Source: Zoogloea sp.
GTDB taxonomy: Bacteria > Pseudomonadota > Gammaproteobacteria > Burkholderiales > Rhodocyclaceae
Direction: 5' to 3'
DNA: 57,335 nt
Assembly (NCBI GenBank): GCA_016720685.1
Contig: JADKKC010000018.1
Span: 1-57,335, forward strand
Of the stretch, positions 1 through 7,625 are shown piece after piece. Each line of letters opens with the position of its first letter. Position 1 is the first letter of the stretch. The notes under the pieces were generated by a model, which was not told the origin of the DNA, ran no database searches, and saw nothing but the letters and a program-made list of their open reading frames with translations. A program made the position numbers and the translations under genes.

Positions 1-78
1 GGACCGATTTACCGGCGCCAGGAGTTCATACAGTCGCGCCAAGTCAGCCAGCGCTTTACTCGTCCACTTCAACTGCAT
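1..78 (-). CDS. RelE/ParE-family toxin, N-terminal fragment (runs off window)
   Basis: Only the first 26 codons lie in the window. They read MQLKWTSKALADLARLYELL and onward, the usual start of a ParE/RelE toxin (a short first strand followed by a helix rich in A and L). The start codon shares one base with the antitoxin stop (TGATG), so translation is probably coupled. ParE toxins poison gyrase and RelE toxins cleave mRNA at the ribosome; which one this is cannot be decided from the fragment. Call rests on the start motif and the position directly behind a ribbon-helix-helix antitoxin gene. Confidence 0.72.
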   Translation of the reverse strand, partial: MQLKWTSKALADLARLYELLAPVNRS

Positions 79-347
79 CAGCGAGGAACCGGCAGCGGCG
101 ACTCAGTATCCAGGCTATTGGCCCATGCCTGCACTGCTTGGTGGTCGATGACGCTACCCACATCCACATCAGCCAAGGCTTCATGGGTGAGGCGGCTGCG
201 TTCTTCTTCCTGTTCCAGCCAAGCCGAGAGTGCTTGTTTCATGATCCAGCCTCGGGAGCGCTCAAGACGCGCCGCCATCTGGTCTATCTTCTCGGCAAGC
301 GGCAACGGTATGTGCGCGGTGAGAACTTTGGTCGCGGTGTGTGCCAT
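78..347 (-). CDS. Ribbon-helix-helix (CopG/RHH) antitoxin
   Basis: 89-aa protein beginning MAHTATKVLTAHIPLPLAEK. Residues 7-50 fit the RHH fold: a short strand (VLTAHIP) followed by two helices (LAEKIDQMAARLERS, GWIMKQALSAWLEQEEE). The acidic C-terminal tail (about 55-89) is typical of the toxin-wrapping region. The frame is open further upstream, but this ATG has AAGGG eight bases before it and starts at the conserved strand, so the longer reading is unlikely. The dimer should bind an operator in the AT-rich 348-417 stretch and repress the pair. The toxin gene follows with a one-base overlap. Confidence 0.8.
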   Translation of the reverse strand: MAHTATKVLTAHIPLPLAEKIDQMAARLERSRGWIMKQALSAWLEQEEERSRLTHEALADVDVGSVIDHQAVQAWANSLDTESPLPVPR

Positions 348-571
348 GTTGTAAGCCCTTACGATTTCGTCAAATTGAATCGTAGTGATTAACAATGATT
401 TAGGCAACCTATCAGGGATGGACAAGATCGACGCACGCAGACTTGGGGCCGAAGGGCGGAACGCGCTCCGGAAGATGGTGATTCGACGTAACCGCTCACT
501 GAGCGGCGTTCTTCTCCCCGCGATGCTCACGCGGAACAATCCTCCCCCTGTTCAATCAGGAGGAACGCGAA

Positions 572-856
572 GTGACCAGAGCGACGGCAAGCAACAACAA
601 GTGGCAGCGGCGTAGCCGCGAGGCATGGCGTGAGGTGTTGGCGCGCTTTGCCGCCAGTGGCCTGGAGGTCGAGGCGTTCTGCGCCCATGAGGGCCTCAGC
701 GTATCGAGCTTCAGGCGGTGGCGGAACCTGCTGGCCGCTGAAGTGCCCCGCGCAGCGGATCTGCCCCCGCCAGGCGAGCCGAGCGGCTTTGTCGATGCGG
801 GCCTGCTCGGCGGCCAAGGCCGCCTCGAGCTGCGGCTCGATCTGGGAGGGGCGTGA
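572..856 (+). CDS. tnpA: IS66 accessory protein TnpA
   Basis: 94 aa from a GTG start with an AGGAGG ribosome site at 558-563. Residues 19-50 (VLARFAASGLEVEAFCAHEG then LSVSSFRRWRNLLAAE) form the helix-turn-helix typical of IS66 OrfA. TnpA is needed with TnpB and TnpC for IS66 transposition, probably as a DNA-binding accessory. Frame is intact. It lies 22 bases before tnpB. Confidence 0.85.
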   Translation: MTRATASNNKWQRRSREAWREVLARFAASGLEVEAFCAHEGLSVSSFRRWRNLLAAEVPRAADLPPPGEPSGFVDAGLLGGQGRLELRLDLGGA

Positions 857-878
857 TCCTCCACCTGTCGCGCGGCTG

Positions 879-1235
879 ATGTTCTTCCCCGAAGGCGCCG
901 TCCGGGTCCGTGTGTACGGCCAGCCGGTCGACATGCGCAAATCCTTCTCGACGGCCTCTACGCGCTCACCCGCCACGCGCTCCGATGCGACCCGCTGTCG
1001 GGCGCTGTTCATGTTCATCAACCGGCGTGGCACGCAGATGAAGGTGCTGTACTGGGATCGCACCGGATTCTGCGTGTGGGCCAAGCGCCTCGAAGAGGGG
1101 CGCTTCGTGTCGAACTGGGCGCACCTCAGCACGCGCCAGATGGACTGGACCGGCTCCATGCTGCTCGAAGGTATCGAGCCCGCCCGCTACAAACGCCGCT
1201 TCAAGCGCCCCGAGAACGCCTCGAAACCCGCATGA
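879..1235 (+). CDS. tnpB: IS66 accessory protein TnpB (internally scrambled)
   Basis: 118 aa. Start MFFPEGAVRVRVYGQPVDMR and the block FMFINRRGTQMKVLYWDRTG are the conserved IS66 Orf2 core. Between them (about 948-1003) the expected DGLYALTRHALRCDPLSG is found in a neighbouring frame, so a shift near 948 and an opposite shift near 1003 replace about 18 conserved residues and then restore frame. The product is full length but its central helix would be abnormal. Either two compensating mutations or two sequence errors. Confidence 0.78.
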   Translation: MFFPEGAVRVRVYGQPVDMRKSFSTASTRSPATRSDATRCRALFMFINRRGTQMKVLYWDRTGFCVWAKRLEEGRFVSNWAHLSTRQMDWTGSMLLEGIEPARYKRRFKRPENASKPA

Positions 1236-2850
1236 ATGCTGGGTTCTGCGGTAAATACGGGCCATGCCGCACCCACACTCCGCCCCCGTTCCGACCCCGC
1301 CGAAGCCGCCCAGTGGGCGCCGGAGCGGGTCGTCGAACTGGCCCGGTCGCACGCGGCGCTGCAACGCGAAGTAGAGACCATCCAGCACCAGCTCGAGTGG
1401 TTCCGTCGCCAGCTCTTCGGCCAGAAGAGCGAGAAGCGCCCGTTGCCCCGCACCCGGCGCAGATGCACCTGGGCGAGTTCCCCCTTCCTGAGGCGCCCGA
1501 GGCCCACGACAAGCCGGTGGCCGGCCACACGCGGCGTACGCCATGCAGCGACTTCGCCCACGACAAGAACGACGCTGCGCTGTTCTTCGACGAAGCCCGC
1601 GTACCGGTCGAGACCATCACCGTGGCCAACCCGGATATCGAGGGGCTCACGCCTGACCAGTACGAGGTGATCGGGGAGAAGGTCAGCCACCGCCTGGCCC
1701 AGCGCCCGGGCAGCTACGTGATCCTCAAGTACGTGCGCCCGCTGATCAAGCGCCGCGACACGCAGACGCTCCACTGCCCGGCGGCGCCGGCGGGCGTGAT
1801 CGACGGGAGCCGCGCCGACGTGAGCTTCCTCGTCGGTCTGCTGCTTGATAAGTTCGCCTGGCACCTGCCGCTGTACCGCCAGCACCAGCGCCTCCTGGAC
1901 GCCTTAGCATCACGGTCAGCCGCGCCTGGCTCACCCAACTGGCCGCGCAGGCCGCCGCGCTGCTCGAGCCGATCTACGCGGCCCAGCTGGCCTCGATCCG
2001 CACCAGCCGCGTCAAGGCCATGGACGAGACCCCGATCAAGGCCGGCCGCGCCGGCCCGGGCAAGATGAAGGGCTGCTACTTCTGGCCGGTCTATGGCGAA
2101 CTCGACGAGATCTGCTTCCCCTTCTTCGAGAGCCGCGCACACAGCAATGTCGAGAAGGTGCTGGGCTCAGCCCGGTCGAAGGGGGTGTGCTGCTCTCGGA
2201 CGGCTATGGCGCCTACGAGACCTACGCGAGCAAGACCGGGCTCACCCACGCGCAGTGCTGGACGCACTGCCGACGCGAGTTCATCAACGCCGAAGCGGCC
2301 GAGCCCGCGCTGGCGGCCAAGGCGCTCGAGTCCATCGGCGCCCTCTACGCGCTCGAAGCGAAGATCCGGGAGGCCAAACTCAAGGGGACGCCAAGCGAGT
2401 ACCGGCTCAATCACGCACGGCCGATCGTCGAGGCGTTCTTCGGCTGGGTGAAGGACAGTCTGGCGGCCCAGGGGCTCTTGCCCAGCAGCCCGCTGACCAA
2501 GGCGCTCGCCTACGCGCACAAGCGACGCGCGGCGCTGGAAGTGTTTCGACCGACCCGGATGTGCCGATCGACACCAACCACCTCGAACGGGCGCTACGGC
2601 CGATTCCGATGGGTCGGAAAACTGGATGTTCAGCTGGACCGAGCTGGGCGCCCAGCATGTTGGCGTCGTCCAGAGCCTGATCGCGACCTCTCGGCTGCAC
2701 CAGGTCGATCCGTACGACTATCTCGTCGACGTCCTCCAGCGTGTTGGCCAACACCCGGCCGCCGACGTCGCACAGCTCACCCCCCGGCTGTGGGCGCAGC
2801 ACTTCGGAAAGGCACCGCTGCGCTCGGATATCTCAAGACACGTGGCGTAG
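1236..2850 (+). pseudogene. IS66 transposase TnpC, five frameshifts
   Basis: The DDE transposase of the element can be followed only by changing frame: start MLGSAVNTGH and the leucine-zipper-like ELARSHAALQREVETIQHQL in frame 1; PAQMHLGEFPLPEAPEAHDK after about 1450; ITVSRAWLTQLAAQAAALLE after about 1900; VLLSDGYGAYETYASKTGLT after about 2180; DVPIDTNHLERALRPIPMGR after about 2550; and MFSWTELGAQHVGVVQSLIA to the end. All five changes go the same way, each equal to loss of one base. As written it cannot make active transposase. The start codon touches the tnpB stop (TGAATG arrangement), as usual in IS66. Confidence 0.85.
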
Positions 2851-2987
2851 CAAGAACGCCGCGGGGTGAACGCTTACAATTCGACTGCGCACGCGCTCAG
2901 GCGCCCCAGTGGCACTACCTCGGCTTGGCATGATCTTCACCGGCATCGGCCTAACCATGCAGCGCTGAGCCGCCCCCCAAACGCCAC

Positions 2988-3022
2988 AAACCCCGACAGC
3001 CTTCGAGAGACTGCCGGGGTTT
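2988..3022 (-). terminator. Rho-independent-type hairpin after the minus-strand catabolic operon
   Basis: AAACCCCGaCAG pairs with CTGcCGGGGTTT over 12 positions with one mismatch, across a short loop. It sits 42 bases beyond the stop of the last operon gene (Rieske oxygenase, stop at 3065). Confidence 0.55.
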
Positions 3023-3064
3023 GCATGTTTGCCGACGCGACTTTCGCCGCGGCGGGATTCCGCC

Positions 3065-4273
3065 TTAGCAGCTGGCGACAGCGCCCACCTTGCCCACGGG
3101 CGCTTCTTCCGGCGTGGTGCCGATGCCGCGCAGGAAGGCCTTGTGCATGTTCTGCAGCGCCGGTTCGTTGGCGCCGAAGGTGCTGAAATTGATCATGCCG
3201 GCGTTGAGGTTCTTCATGACGTTGGCCGAGACCCAGTAGTCCTCCTCGTCCACCACCTTGCAGATGAAGTCGAAATGGGCCTGGGGATCGTTGCCATCCC
3301 AGCCTTTTTCGTCGTTGGTGCTGCGCACGTAGCTGCGGAAGACGGTGCGGTGCTCGCCGGGGTTTGCGCCCGGGTAGAGCTTGAAGAACTCGATCGACAC
3401 CGGCGAGACGAGCAGCGAGATGTTGGGGTAGACGAAGTGCACCAGCTGGAAATCGTTGAAGATGTCCATGCCCCATTCGGCCTCGGGAATCTCCTTGAGG
3501 CGCTTGATGCTTTCGTTGGGGAAGGCCAGGCGGTGGTTGCGCCCTTCCGGCCCGAAGGTGTCGAAGGCCGACGTGTTGCCGATGGAAATGCCGCCAAGGG
3601 TTTTCTTGTGCAGCGCCAGAAAGTGGTAACCCTCGCAGAAGGTGTCCAGGGCCAGCTTCCAGTTGGTCTTGAGCTTCCATTCGTGCTGATCCACGAAGCG
3701 GGTGGCGCCCAGATCCCACATTTCGAATACAGGCGCCATGTGCCCGAGGATCTCGTCCACCGACACTTTCACGTCCGGGTGCATGCCGGCAAAGATCATG
3801 CCGTACTTCTCTTCAACCGGCAGGCGCACCAGGTCGTAAAGGGATTTGTCGATGGCGCCGAAGCTCTTCTCTTCCCACACCGCGCGCAGCTTGCCTTTCA
3901 GGTCGAAGCCCCAGTTGTGGTAGGGGCAGCTGAGGGAGGCCGTCTTGCCGCAACCTTCCTTGAGGCGGGCGGCGCGGTGGGTACAGGCATTGAGAAAGGC
4001 GTGCACCTTGCCGTCGTTGTCGCGGGTCAGCAGCACCGGCACGTCGAGATCGTCAAAGGTGAAGTAGCTGCCTTTTTCCGGCAGATCGCTGGAGAAGCAC
4101 ACCAGTTGGGGCTCGTCCTTGAAAATGGTGGCTTTTTCACGGGCAAACAACGCGGGGTCGGTATACACCGACGAAGGCTGGCGATAGGCGGCCGGGGCGC
4201 TGTCGGTAACGCCGGCATCCACCATGGTCAGCATGCGCTTGATGAGGTCTTTGTAGACGTTCAGGTTTTCCAT
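3065..4273 (-). CDS. Rieske non-haem iron oxygenase, large (alpha) subunit, copy 1
   Basis: 402 aa. The Rieske [2Fe-2S] ligands are visible as C97-x-H99 (ACTHRA) and C116-x2-H119 (CPYHNW). The mononuclear iron motif follows in NWKLALDTFCEGYHFLALHK (E, H, H with the bridging D). The enzyme should insert oxygen into an organic substrate using electrons from a separate reductase/ferredoxin, and no such partner gene is in the window. ATG chosen over a GTG nine bases upstream because AGGAG lies eight bases before the ATG. Last gene of the minus operon. A paralogue in the second cluster (30344-31654) shares the architecture but little sequence. Substrate not identifiable; KshA-like or demethylase-like roles are equally possible. 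Confidence 0.88.
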   Translation of the reverse strand: MENLNVYKDLIKRMLTMVDAGVTDSAPAAYRQPSSVYTDPALFAREKATIFKDEPQLVCFSSDLPEKGSYFTFDDLDVPVLLTRDNDGKVHAFLNACTHRAARLKEGCGKTASLSCPYHNWGFDLKGKLRAVWEEKSFGAIDKSLYDLVRLPVEEKYGMIFAGMHPDVKVSVDEILGHMAPVFEMWDLGATRFVDQHEWKLKTNWKLALDTFCEGYHFLALHKKTLGGISIGNTSAFDTFGPEGRNHRLAFPNESIKRLKEIPEAEWGMDIFNDFQLVHFVYPNISLLVSPVSIEFFKLYPGANPGEHRTVFRSYVRSTNDEKGWDGNDPQAHFDFICKVVDEEDYWVSANVMKNLNAGMINFSTFGANEPALQNMHKAFLRGIGTTPEEAPVGKVGAVASC

Positions 4274-4358
4274 TTGTCTCACTCCTTTTGATCAGGCTGG
4301 TTTGTTTTTTATTTAGGGCAGAGTATCCCGCCTTCCGCCCTCGCCCACAACTACCGGT

Positions 4359-5147
4359 TCAGGTAGTCGAAGTTTCCGGCGCGCCGGGCAAGCCTTCGAA
4401 ATAGCGACCGGCGAGGTTGCCGCCATCCACCACCATCTCGGCGCCGCACACATACGAGGCCTCGTCGCCCAGCAAAAAAAGCGCCATGCGGGCGATTTCC
4501 TCGGGTTGCCCGATTCGCTGCACGGGCTGGCCCTGGTAGGCCTTGTCGATGGCCTGGGTGTCGCGGTCGAACATGCTGCCCATGCTCGTATCCACGCCGC
4601 CCGGATGGATCGAATTGACCCGCACGCCCTTGTGGCCCAGTTCCAGCGCGGCTACCCGGCTGAGGCCGCGGAGACCCCATTTGCTGGCGCAGTAGGCCCC
4701 CATGGAGTTCCAGGCCGTCATGCCGCCGATGGACGAAATATTGACGATGCTGCCGCGGCCCCGCGCGGCCATGATCGGGCCGACATGCTTGAGGCCCAGG
4801 AAAGGGCCGACCAGGTTCACGTCGATGACCCGCTTGAAATCGGCCAGGCCGGTGCTCGACAAGGCTTCGGAAAAATTGATGCCGGCGTTGTTCACCAGCC
4901 CGTCGATGTCGCCCCAGCGCTCGCGCACCGCGGCCACCGTCTGCAGCCAGCTCGCTTCATCGGTCACGTCGAGGTGCTGGTAGATCGCGCCGTCGCCCAG
5001 CTCGGCGGCCAGGGCTTCGCCTTCGCGCCGGGTGATGTCGCCGATGACCACGCGGGCGCCCTCGGTGTGAAACAGGCGTGCCATGGTGGCGCCCATGCCG
5101 CGGGCGGCGCCGGTGATCAGAATCACGCGCCCGGCAAGCCGCTTCAT
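4359..5147 (-). CDS. Short-chain dehydrogenase/reductase (classical SDR)
   Basis: 262 aa. Classical SDR signatures: cofactor loop TGAARGMG at residues 12-19, NNAG near 87, catalytic S in NISSIGG near 137, and YCASK near 151. The acidic residue after strand 2 (GDITRR) favours NAD(H). It should interconvert a secondary alcohol and a ketone. Its start overlaps the stop of the preceding FAD dehydrogenase by four bases (ATGA), indicating translational coupling. The C-terminus extends past the usual DGG motif by about 20 residues. Pathway position, next to a flavin dehydrogenase and a Rieske oxygenase, fits ring or side-chain oxidation of an alicyclic compound, by inference only. Confidence 0.88.
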   Translation of the reverse strand: MKRLAGRVILITGAARGMGATMARLFHTEGARVVIGDITRREGEALAAELGDGAIYQHLDVTDEASWLQTVAAVRERWGDIDGLVNNAGINFSEALSSTGLADFKRVIDVNLVGPFLGLKHVGPIMAARGRGSIVNISSIGGMTAWNSMGAYCASKWGLRGLSRVAALELGHKGVRVNSIHPGGVDTSMGSMFDRDTQAIDKAYQGQPVQRIGQPEEIARMALFLLGDEASYVCGAEMVVDGGNLAGRYFEGLPGAPETSTT

Positions 5148-6577
5148 GCGGCCACCTCTTCGGCTTTGCGTGCGGCAAGGGCGGCCTTGCCGGCCTCGCT
5201 GCCGGCCAGGCGCCCCAACACCACCGCGTTGCCGATGGACAAGCCGCCGCCGCCATAACGTTCGCCGTGGAAGCAGCCGAGCACCTCGCCCGCGGCATAC
5301 AAACCGGGAATCGGCCGCTGATGCCCATCGAGCACGCGGGCGTGGCGGTCGATGTCGAGGCCGGCGGCGGTCAGCCCGATGATCGCGGCGCGAATCTCCA
5401 CCGCATAAAACGGCCCTTTGCGGATCGGGAAATAGGCCGGTGCCTTCTTAAAGAACTGGAAATCGCCGCCGGCATCGCAATCCGTGTTGTAGCGCGCCAC
5501 AGTTTGCTCCAGCGCCAGGCCGTCGATGCCAACCTGAGCGGCAAGCGCCACCAGGCTGTCGGCCACCTTAACGCGGCCTTTTTTGACCTGCTCGCGCAAG
5601 GTCGGCTCTTCCCAGGTGGGAATGCTGATGCCGGCGTTGTAGGGGTCGAGATAGCGGGTGTTGGCGCTGGCTTCAACCAGCGCCTGCTCGTCGAAAATGG
5701 CCCAGGCGCGCCTGTCGGTTTGCTCGTTGAGCAGGTAGCCGCACACGCTGTAGGGCGACAGTTCGGACATGAAGCGCCGGCCTTCCTTGTTCACCGCGAT
5801 GATCCACGGCGGCAGAAAGGCTTCGAGCGACTTGCTGAAGCCGGAGGTGGCCAGCACCAGCCCGGTATCAAGGCCGACCACGCCGGCACCGATTTTTTCG
5901 GCGAGGGTGATGCCGTCGCCGAGCACGAAGGGCACATCCTTGTGCACGGCCCAGGTCCACTCCCCGTGGCAGGCCGAGGGGTAGAGGCGCTGGAGCATTT
6001 CCGGGTTGTTGCCAAAGCCGCCCGTGGTGACGATCACCGTGGGAGCACGCAGCTCGGTGCCCATGGCGCGCACGCCCACCACCCGGCCGTCCTCAAAAAG
6101 CAGCGCCTCGACGCGGGTGCCGAGGGCGGTGTCGATACCCCGGGCGCCCGCGGCGTTGATCAGCGCATCGGCAATGCCGGAGCCGGCGCCCTGGCTGGAG
6201 TGTCCGCGGGGCACCGTGTCGACGCCGGACTTGACCAGCCATTCCTTGGGAAACTCGCTGCCCAGTTCGATCAGCCACTCCAGCGCCGCGCCGCAGTTGT
6301 CGGCGTAATAGCGGATGATGTCGGGCCGCAGCTTCCAGCGGTTGAGCGTCATCAGGTAATCGTAGAGATCGTCCGGCGTGTCGTTGGCGATGCCCGCCGC
6401 CCGCTGCACGCTGGTGCCGCAGGCGTAGAACACCCCGCCCGACTGGGCCGTGGCGCCGCCGAGCTTGCCGTCGGCCTCGATGATCATGCAGCTCGCGCCT
6501 TCCTTGTGGGCCATCAGGGCGGCAGCCAGCCCTGCTCCACCGCCCCCCACGATGATCACGTCGTAATCCCATTCCAT
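5144..6577 (-). CDS. FAD-dependent dehydrogenase, fumarate-reductase/3-ketosteroid-dehydrogenase-like
   Basis: 477 aa. N-terminal dinucleotide fold DVIIVGGGGAGLAAALMAHK (residues 6-25) with an acidic strand-2 end (IIEADGKLGG) and the QSGGV segment of the FAD_binding_2 family. A C-terminal FAD motif IPGLYAAGEVLGCFHG plus YGGGGLSIGNAVVLGRLAG closes the fold. No signal peptide, so cytoplasmic, unlike the Tat-exported paralogue at 23732. The family introduces or removes a C=C next to a carbonyl (ketosteroid delta-1 dehydrogenation, fumarate-type reduction). It is coupled to the following SDR by a four-base overlap. Two further members of the family occur in the second cluster. Exact substrate unknown. 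Confidence 0.86.
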   Translation of the reverse strand: MEWDYDVIIVGGGGAGLAAALMAHKEGASCMIIEADGKLGGATAQSGGVFYACGTSVQRAAGIANDTPDDLYDYLMTLNRWKLRPDIIRYYADNCGAALEWLIELGSEFPKEWLVKSGVDTVPRGHSSQGAGSGIADALINAAGARGIDTALGTRVEALLFEDGRVVGVRAMGTELRAPTVIVTTGGFGNNPEMLQRLYPSACHGEWTWAVHKDVPFVLGDGITLAEKIGAGVVGLDTGLVLATSGFSKSLEAFLPPWIIAVNKEGRRFMSELSPYSVCGYLLNEQTDRRAWAIFDEQALVEASANTRYLDPYNAGISIPTWEEPTLREQVKKGRVKVADSLVALAAQVGIDGLALEQTVARYNTDCDAGGDFQFFKKAPAYFPIRKGPFYAVEIRAAIIGLTAAGLDIDRHARVLDGHQRPIPGLYAAGEVLGCFHGERYGGGGLSIGNAVVLGRLAGSEAGKAALAARKAEEVAA

Positions 6578-6657
6578 ATGCGGTCTCCCTTCTTGTGGGC
6601 CGGACGTGAGTCCGACTCGAAATGTTGTTCAGGTTGGGGCGTCGGCGCCCCGCTGGT

Positions 6658-7125
6658 TCAGGGAATCTTGCTGAAAGCCCACTCGAACACCCGCGCGTCG
6701 CCGTGGCGGGCAGTGATGCTCAGCTTGACCTTGCACACCTTCCAGCCGGCGGCGCTGCGCACCAGCTCGCTGGTGTAGTAGCCGTACAGAAAGCAGGCGT
6801 GGTCCTCGCCCTCGTGCTTCAAGAAATGGCCGGCGTGCATGTAGGAGATGCACGTGGCCGTATCGCCGTCGATGTGGTGGCGGTGGTTGGTGCTGAGGTG
6901 CTGGGTGGCGTCGAAGCCGGCCAGGCCGCGCACCCGGTGGACCCACTCGGCGGCGTCCATTTCCAGGTCGAGATCCGGATCGAAGCTGGTGTAGTCGATG
7001 GCCACCCGGTCGGTGAGGATCGAGCGCAGCAGCCTCCAGTCGCGGGTGTCGAGGGCGGTGGCGTAGCGGATGATCACGTCGCTGATGGCGAGGCGGTCGG
7101 CGATCAGGGTGTTGGCGTCGCTCAT
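6658..7125 (-). CDS. NTF2-like / SnoaL-like protein
   Basis: 155 aa with the SnoaL_4 pattern: N-terminal helix LIADRLAISDVIIRYATALD followed by DTRDWRLLRSILTD, then the cone-shaped beta sheet including TNHRHHIDGDTATCISYMHA and a final WKVCKVKLSITARHGD. This fold includes aromatic-ring dioxygenase small subunits, ketosteroid isomerases, polyketide cyclases and dehydratases. It may be an isomerase or dehydratase of the pathway, or serve as a beta-type partner of the Rieske subunit. The start overlaps the stop of the 54-aa gene by four bases (ATGA). Compare the internally deleted paralogue at 7318-7615. Confidence 0.8.
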   Translation of the reverse strand: MSDANTLIADRLAISDVIIRYATALDTRDWRLLRSILTDRVAIDYTSFDPDLDLEMDAAEWVHRVRGLAGFDATQHLSTNHRHHIDGDTATCISYMHAGHFLKHEGEDHACFLYGYYTSELVRSAAGWKVCKVKLSITARHGDARVFEWAFSKIP

Positions 7126-7286
7126 GGTTTGCCTCCCGTTGTAAAGACCAGGTCGAGGCGCTCCGGGCATGCGAACTTGTCCATGGCGTGGCGATGCAGG
7201 TAGTGCTTGCCGAGCTGCGCATAGGCGGCGTGGGGGCAGCGGCGGACTTCCGGGTCGGCAAAACTGATGGCGGGCGCTGTCGTCAT
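7122..7286 (-). CDS. Small protein of unknown function (54 aa)
   Basis: 54 aa starting MTTAPAISFADPEVRRCPHA. Contents: a CPH motif near residue 17, a HYLHRHAMDKF stretch and a second Cys near 40, with no membrane segment. CAAGGG lies about 10 bases before the ATG. Its stop overlaps the next start by four bases, which supports it being translated and coupled to the NTF2-like protein. Cys/His residues could bind metal or haem but no known motif is complete. It might be the remnant of a larger gene. Function not recognised. Confidence 0.5.
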   Translation of the reverse strand: MTTAPAISFADPEVRRCPHAAYAQLGKHYLHRHAMDKFACPERLDLVFTTGGKP

Positions 7287-7317
7287 GGCACGGATACCCT
7301 TGCTCAGTGGCGCTCGC

Positions 7318-7615
7318 TCAGTGGCGCTCGATATGCCCGAGCACGGAGTAGGAAAAGTCGCCGCCATCCCGGCTCGGCACGGTGGCCGGCACTTCCGGGT
7401 TGTTCACGTCGATCAGCGGCGTGGCGGCAAAGTCGGCCAGGGTGGCGCGCACCGGGTCCACCCGGTTCCAGTCCACCACCGACTGGCGATGGCGGATCGC
7501 CCACATGCCCTCGATGCATTCGAAGCGGTCGAGGGCCGCGGCAGTAGCGGTGGATGACTTCGGTGATGGCCCACTTGGCGGCCAGTTCGTCGTGGGTCGG
7601 GGCGCGCACGCTCAT
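7318..7615 (-). pseudogene. NTF2-like/SnoaL-like gene with internal deletion and frameshift
   Basis: The start, MSVRAPTHDELAAKWAITEV then IHRYC, is the first helix of a SnoaL_4 protein. After a one-base excess near 7535 (CGCGGCC for expected CGCGCC) the frame continues RALDRFECIEGMWAIRHRQS then VVDWNRVDPV, which resembles the last strands of the family. The central part of the fold (about 80-100 residues) is missing. RALDR normally belongs to helix 1 and DRFE to a late strand, so the deletion probably joined the two through the shared LDR codons. A 14-bp perfect tandem duplication (7303-7316 and 7317-7330) straddles the stop. Unlikely to fold as an NTF2 domain. Confidence 0.65.
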
Positions 7616-7625
7616 GGCTTCAGCC

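Larger units (their letters stand above)
488..2877 (+). mobile_element. IS66-family insertion sequence (2390 bp)
   Basis: The element carries the three-gene IS66 set tnpA, tnpB, tnpC in order. Left end (488-513) begins GTAACCGCTCACTGAGCGGC and right end (2852-2877, reverse strand) begins GTAAGCGTTCACCCCGCGGC; the 26-bp ends match at about 20 positions. Flanking 8-mers are gattcgac (480-487) and aattcgac (2878-2885), a 7/8 match to the 8-bp duplication expected for IS66. Ends and duplication are well kept while tnpC carries five frameshifts, so the insertion looks recent or the shifts are sequence errors. Confidence 0.9.
418..2968 (+). pseudogene. IS630-like transposase N-terminus, interrupted by IS66
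   Basis: Before the IS66 element a frame opens MDKIDARRLGAEGRNALRKM, resembling the helix-turn-helix start of IS630-type transposases. If the IS66 copy and one copy of its target duplication are removed, the frame continues through 2886-2968 as VIRLRTRSGAPVALPRL and stops at 2966. The rejoined product is only about 50 aa, so this was already a fragment before or after the insertion. Coding is weakly supported; the value is that it identifies what IS66 landed in. Confidence 0.35.

Noticed and set aside
5144..6577. Calling this 3-ketosteroid delta-1-dehydrogenase (KstD) and the Rieske gene KshA
   Set aside because: The family is right but no steroid-specific residues can be confirmed, and no other steroid-degradation genes are present.
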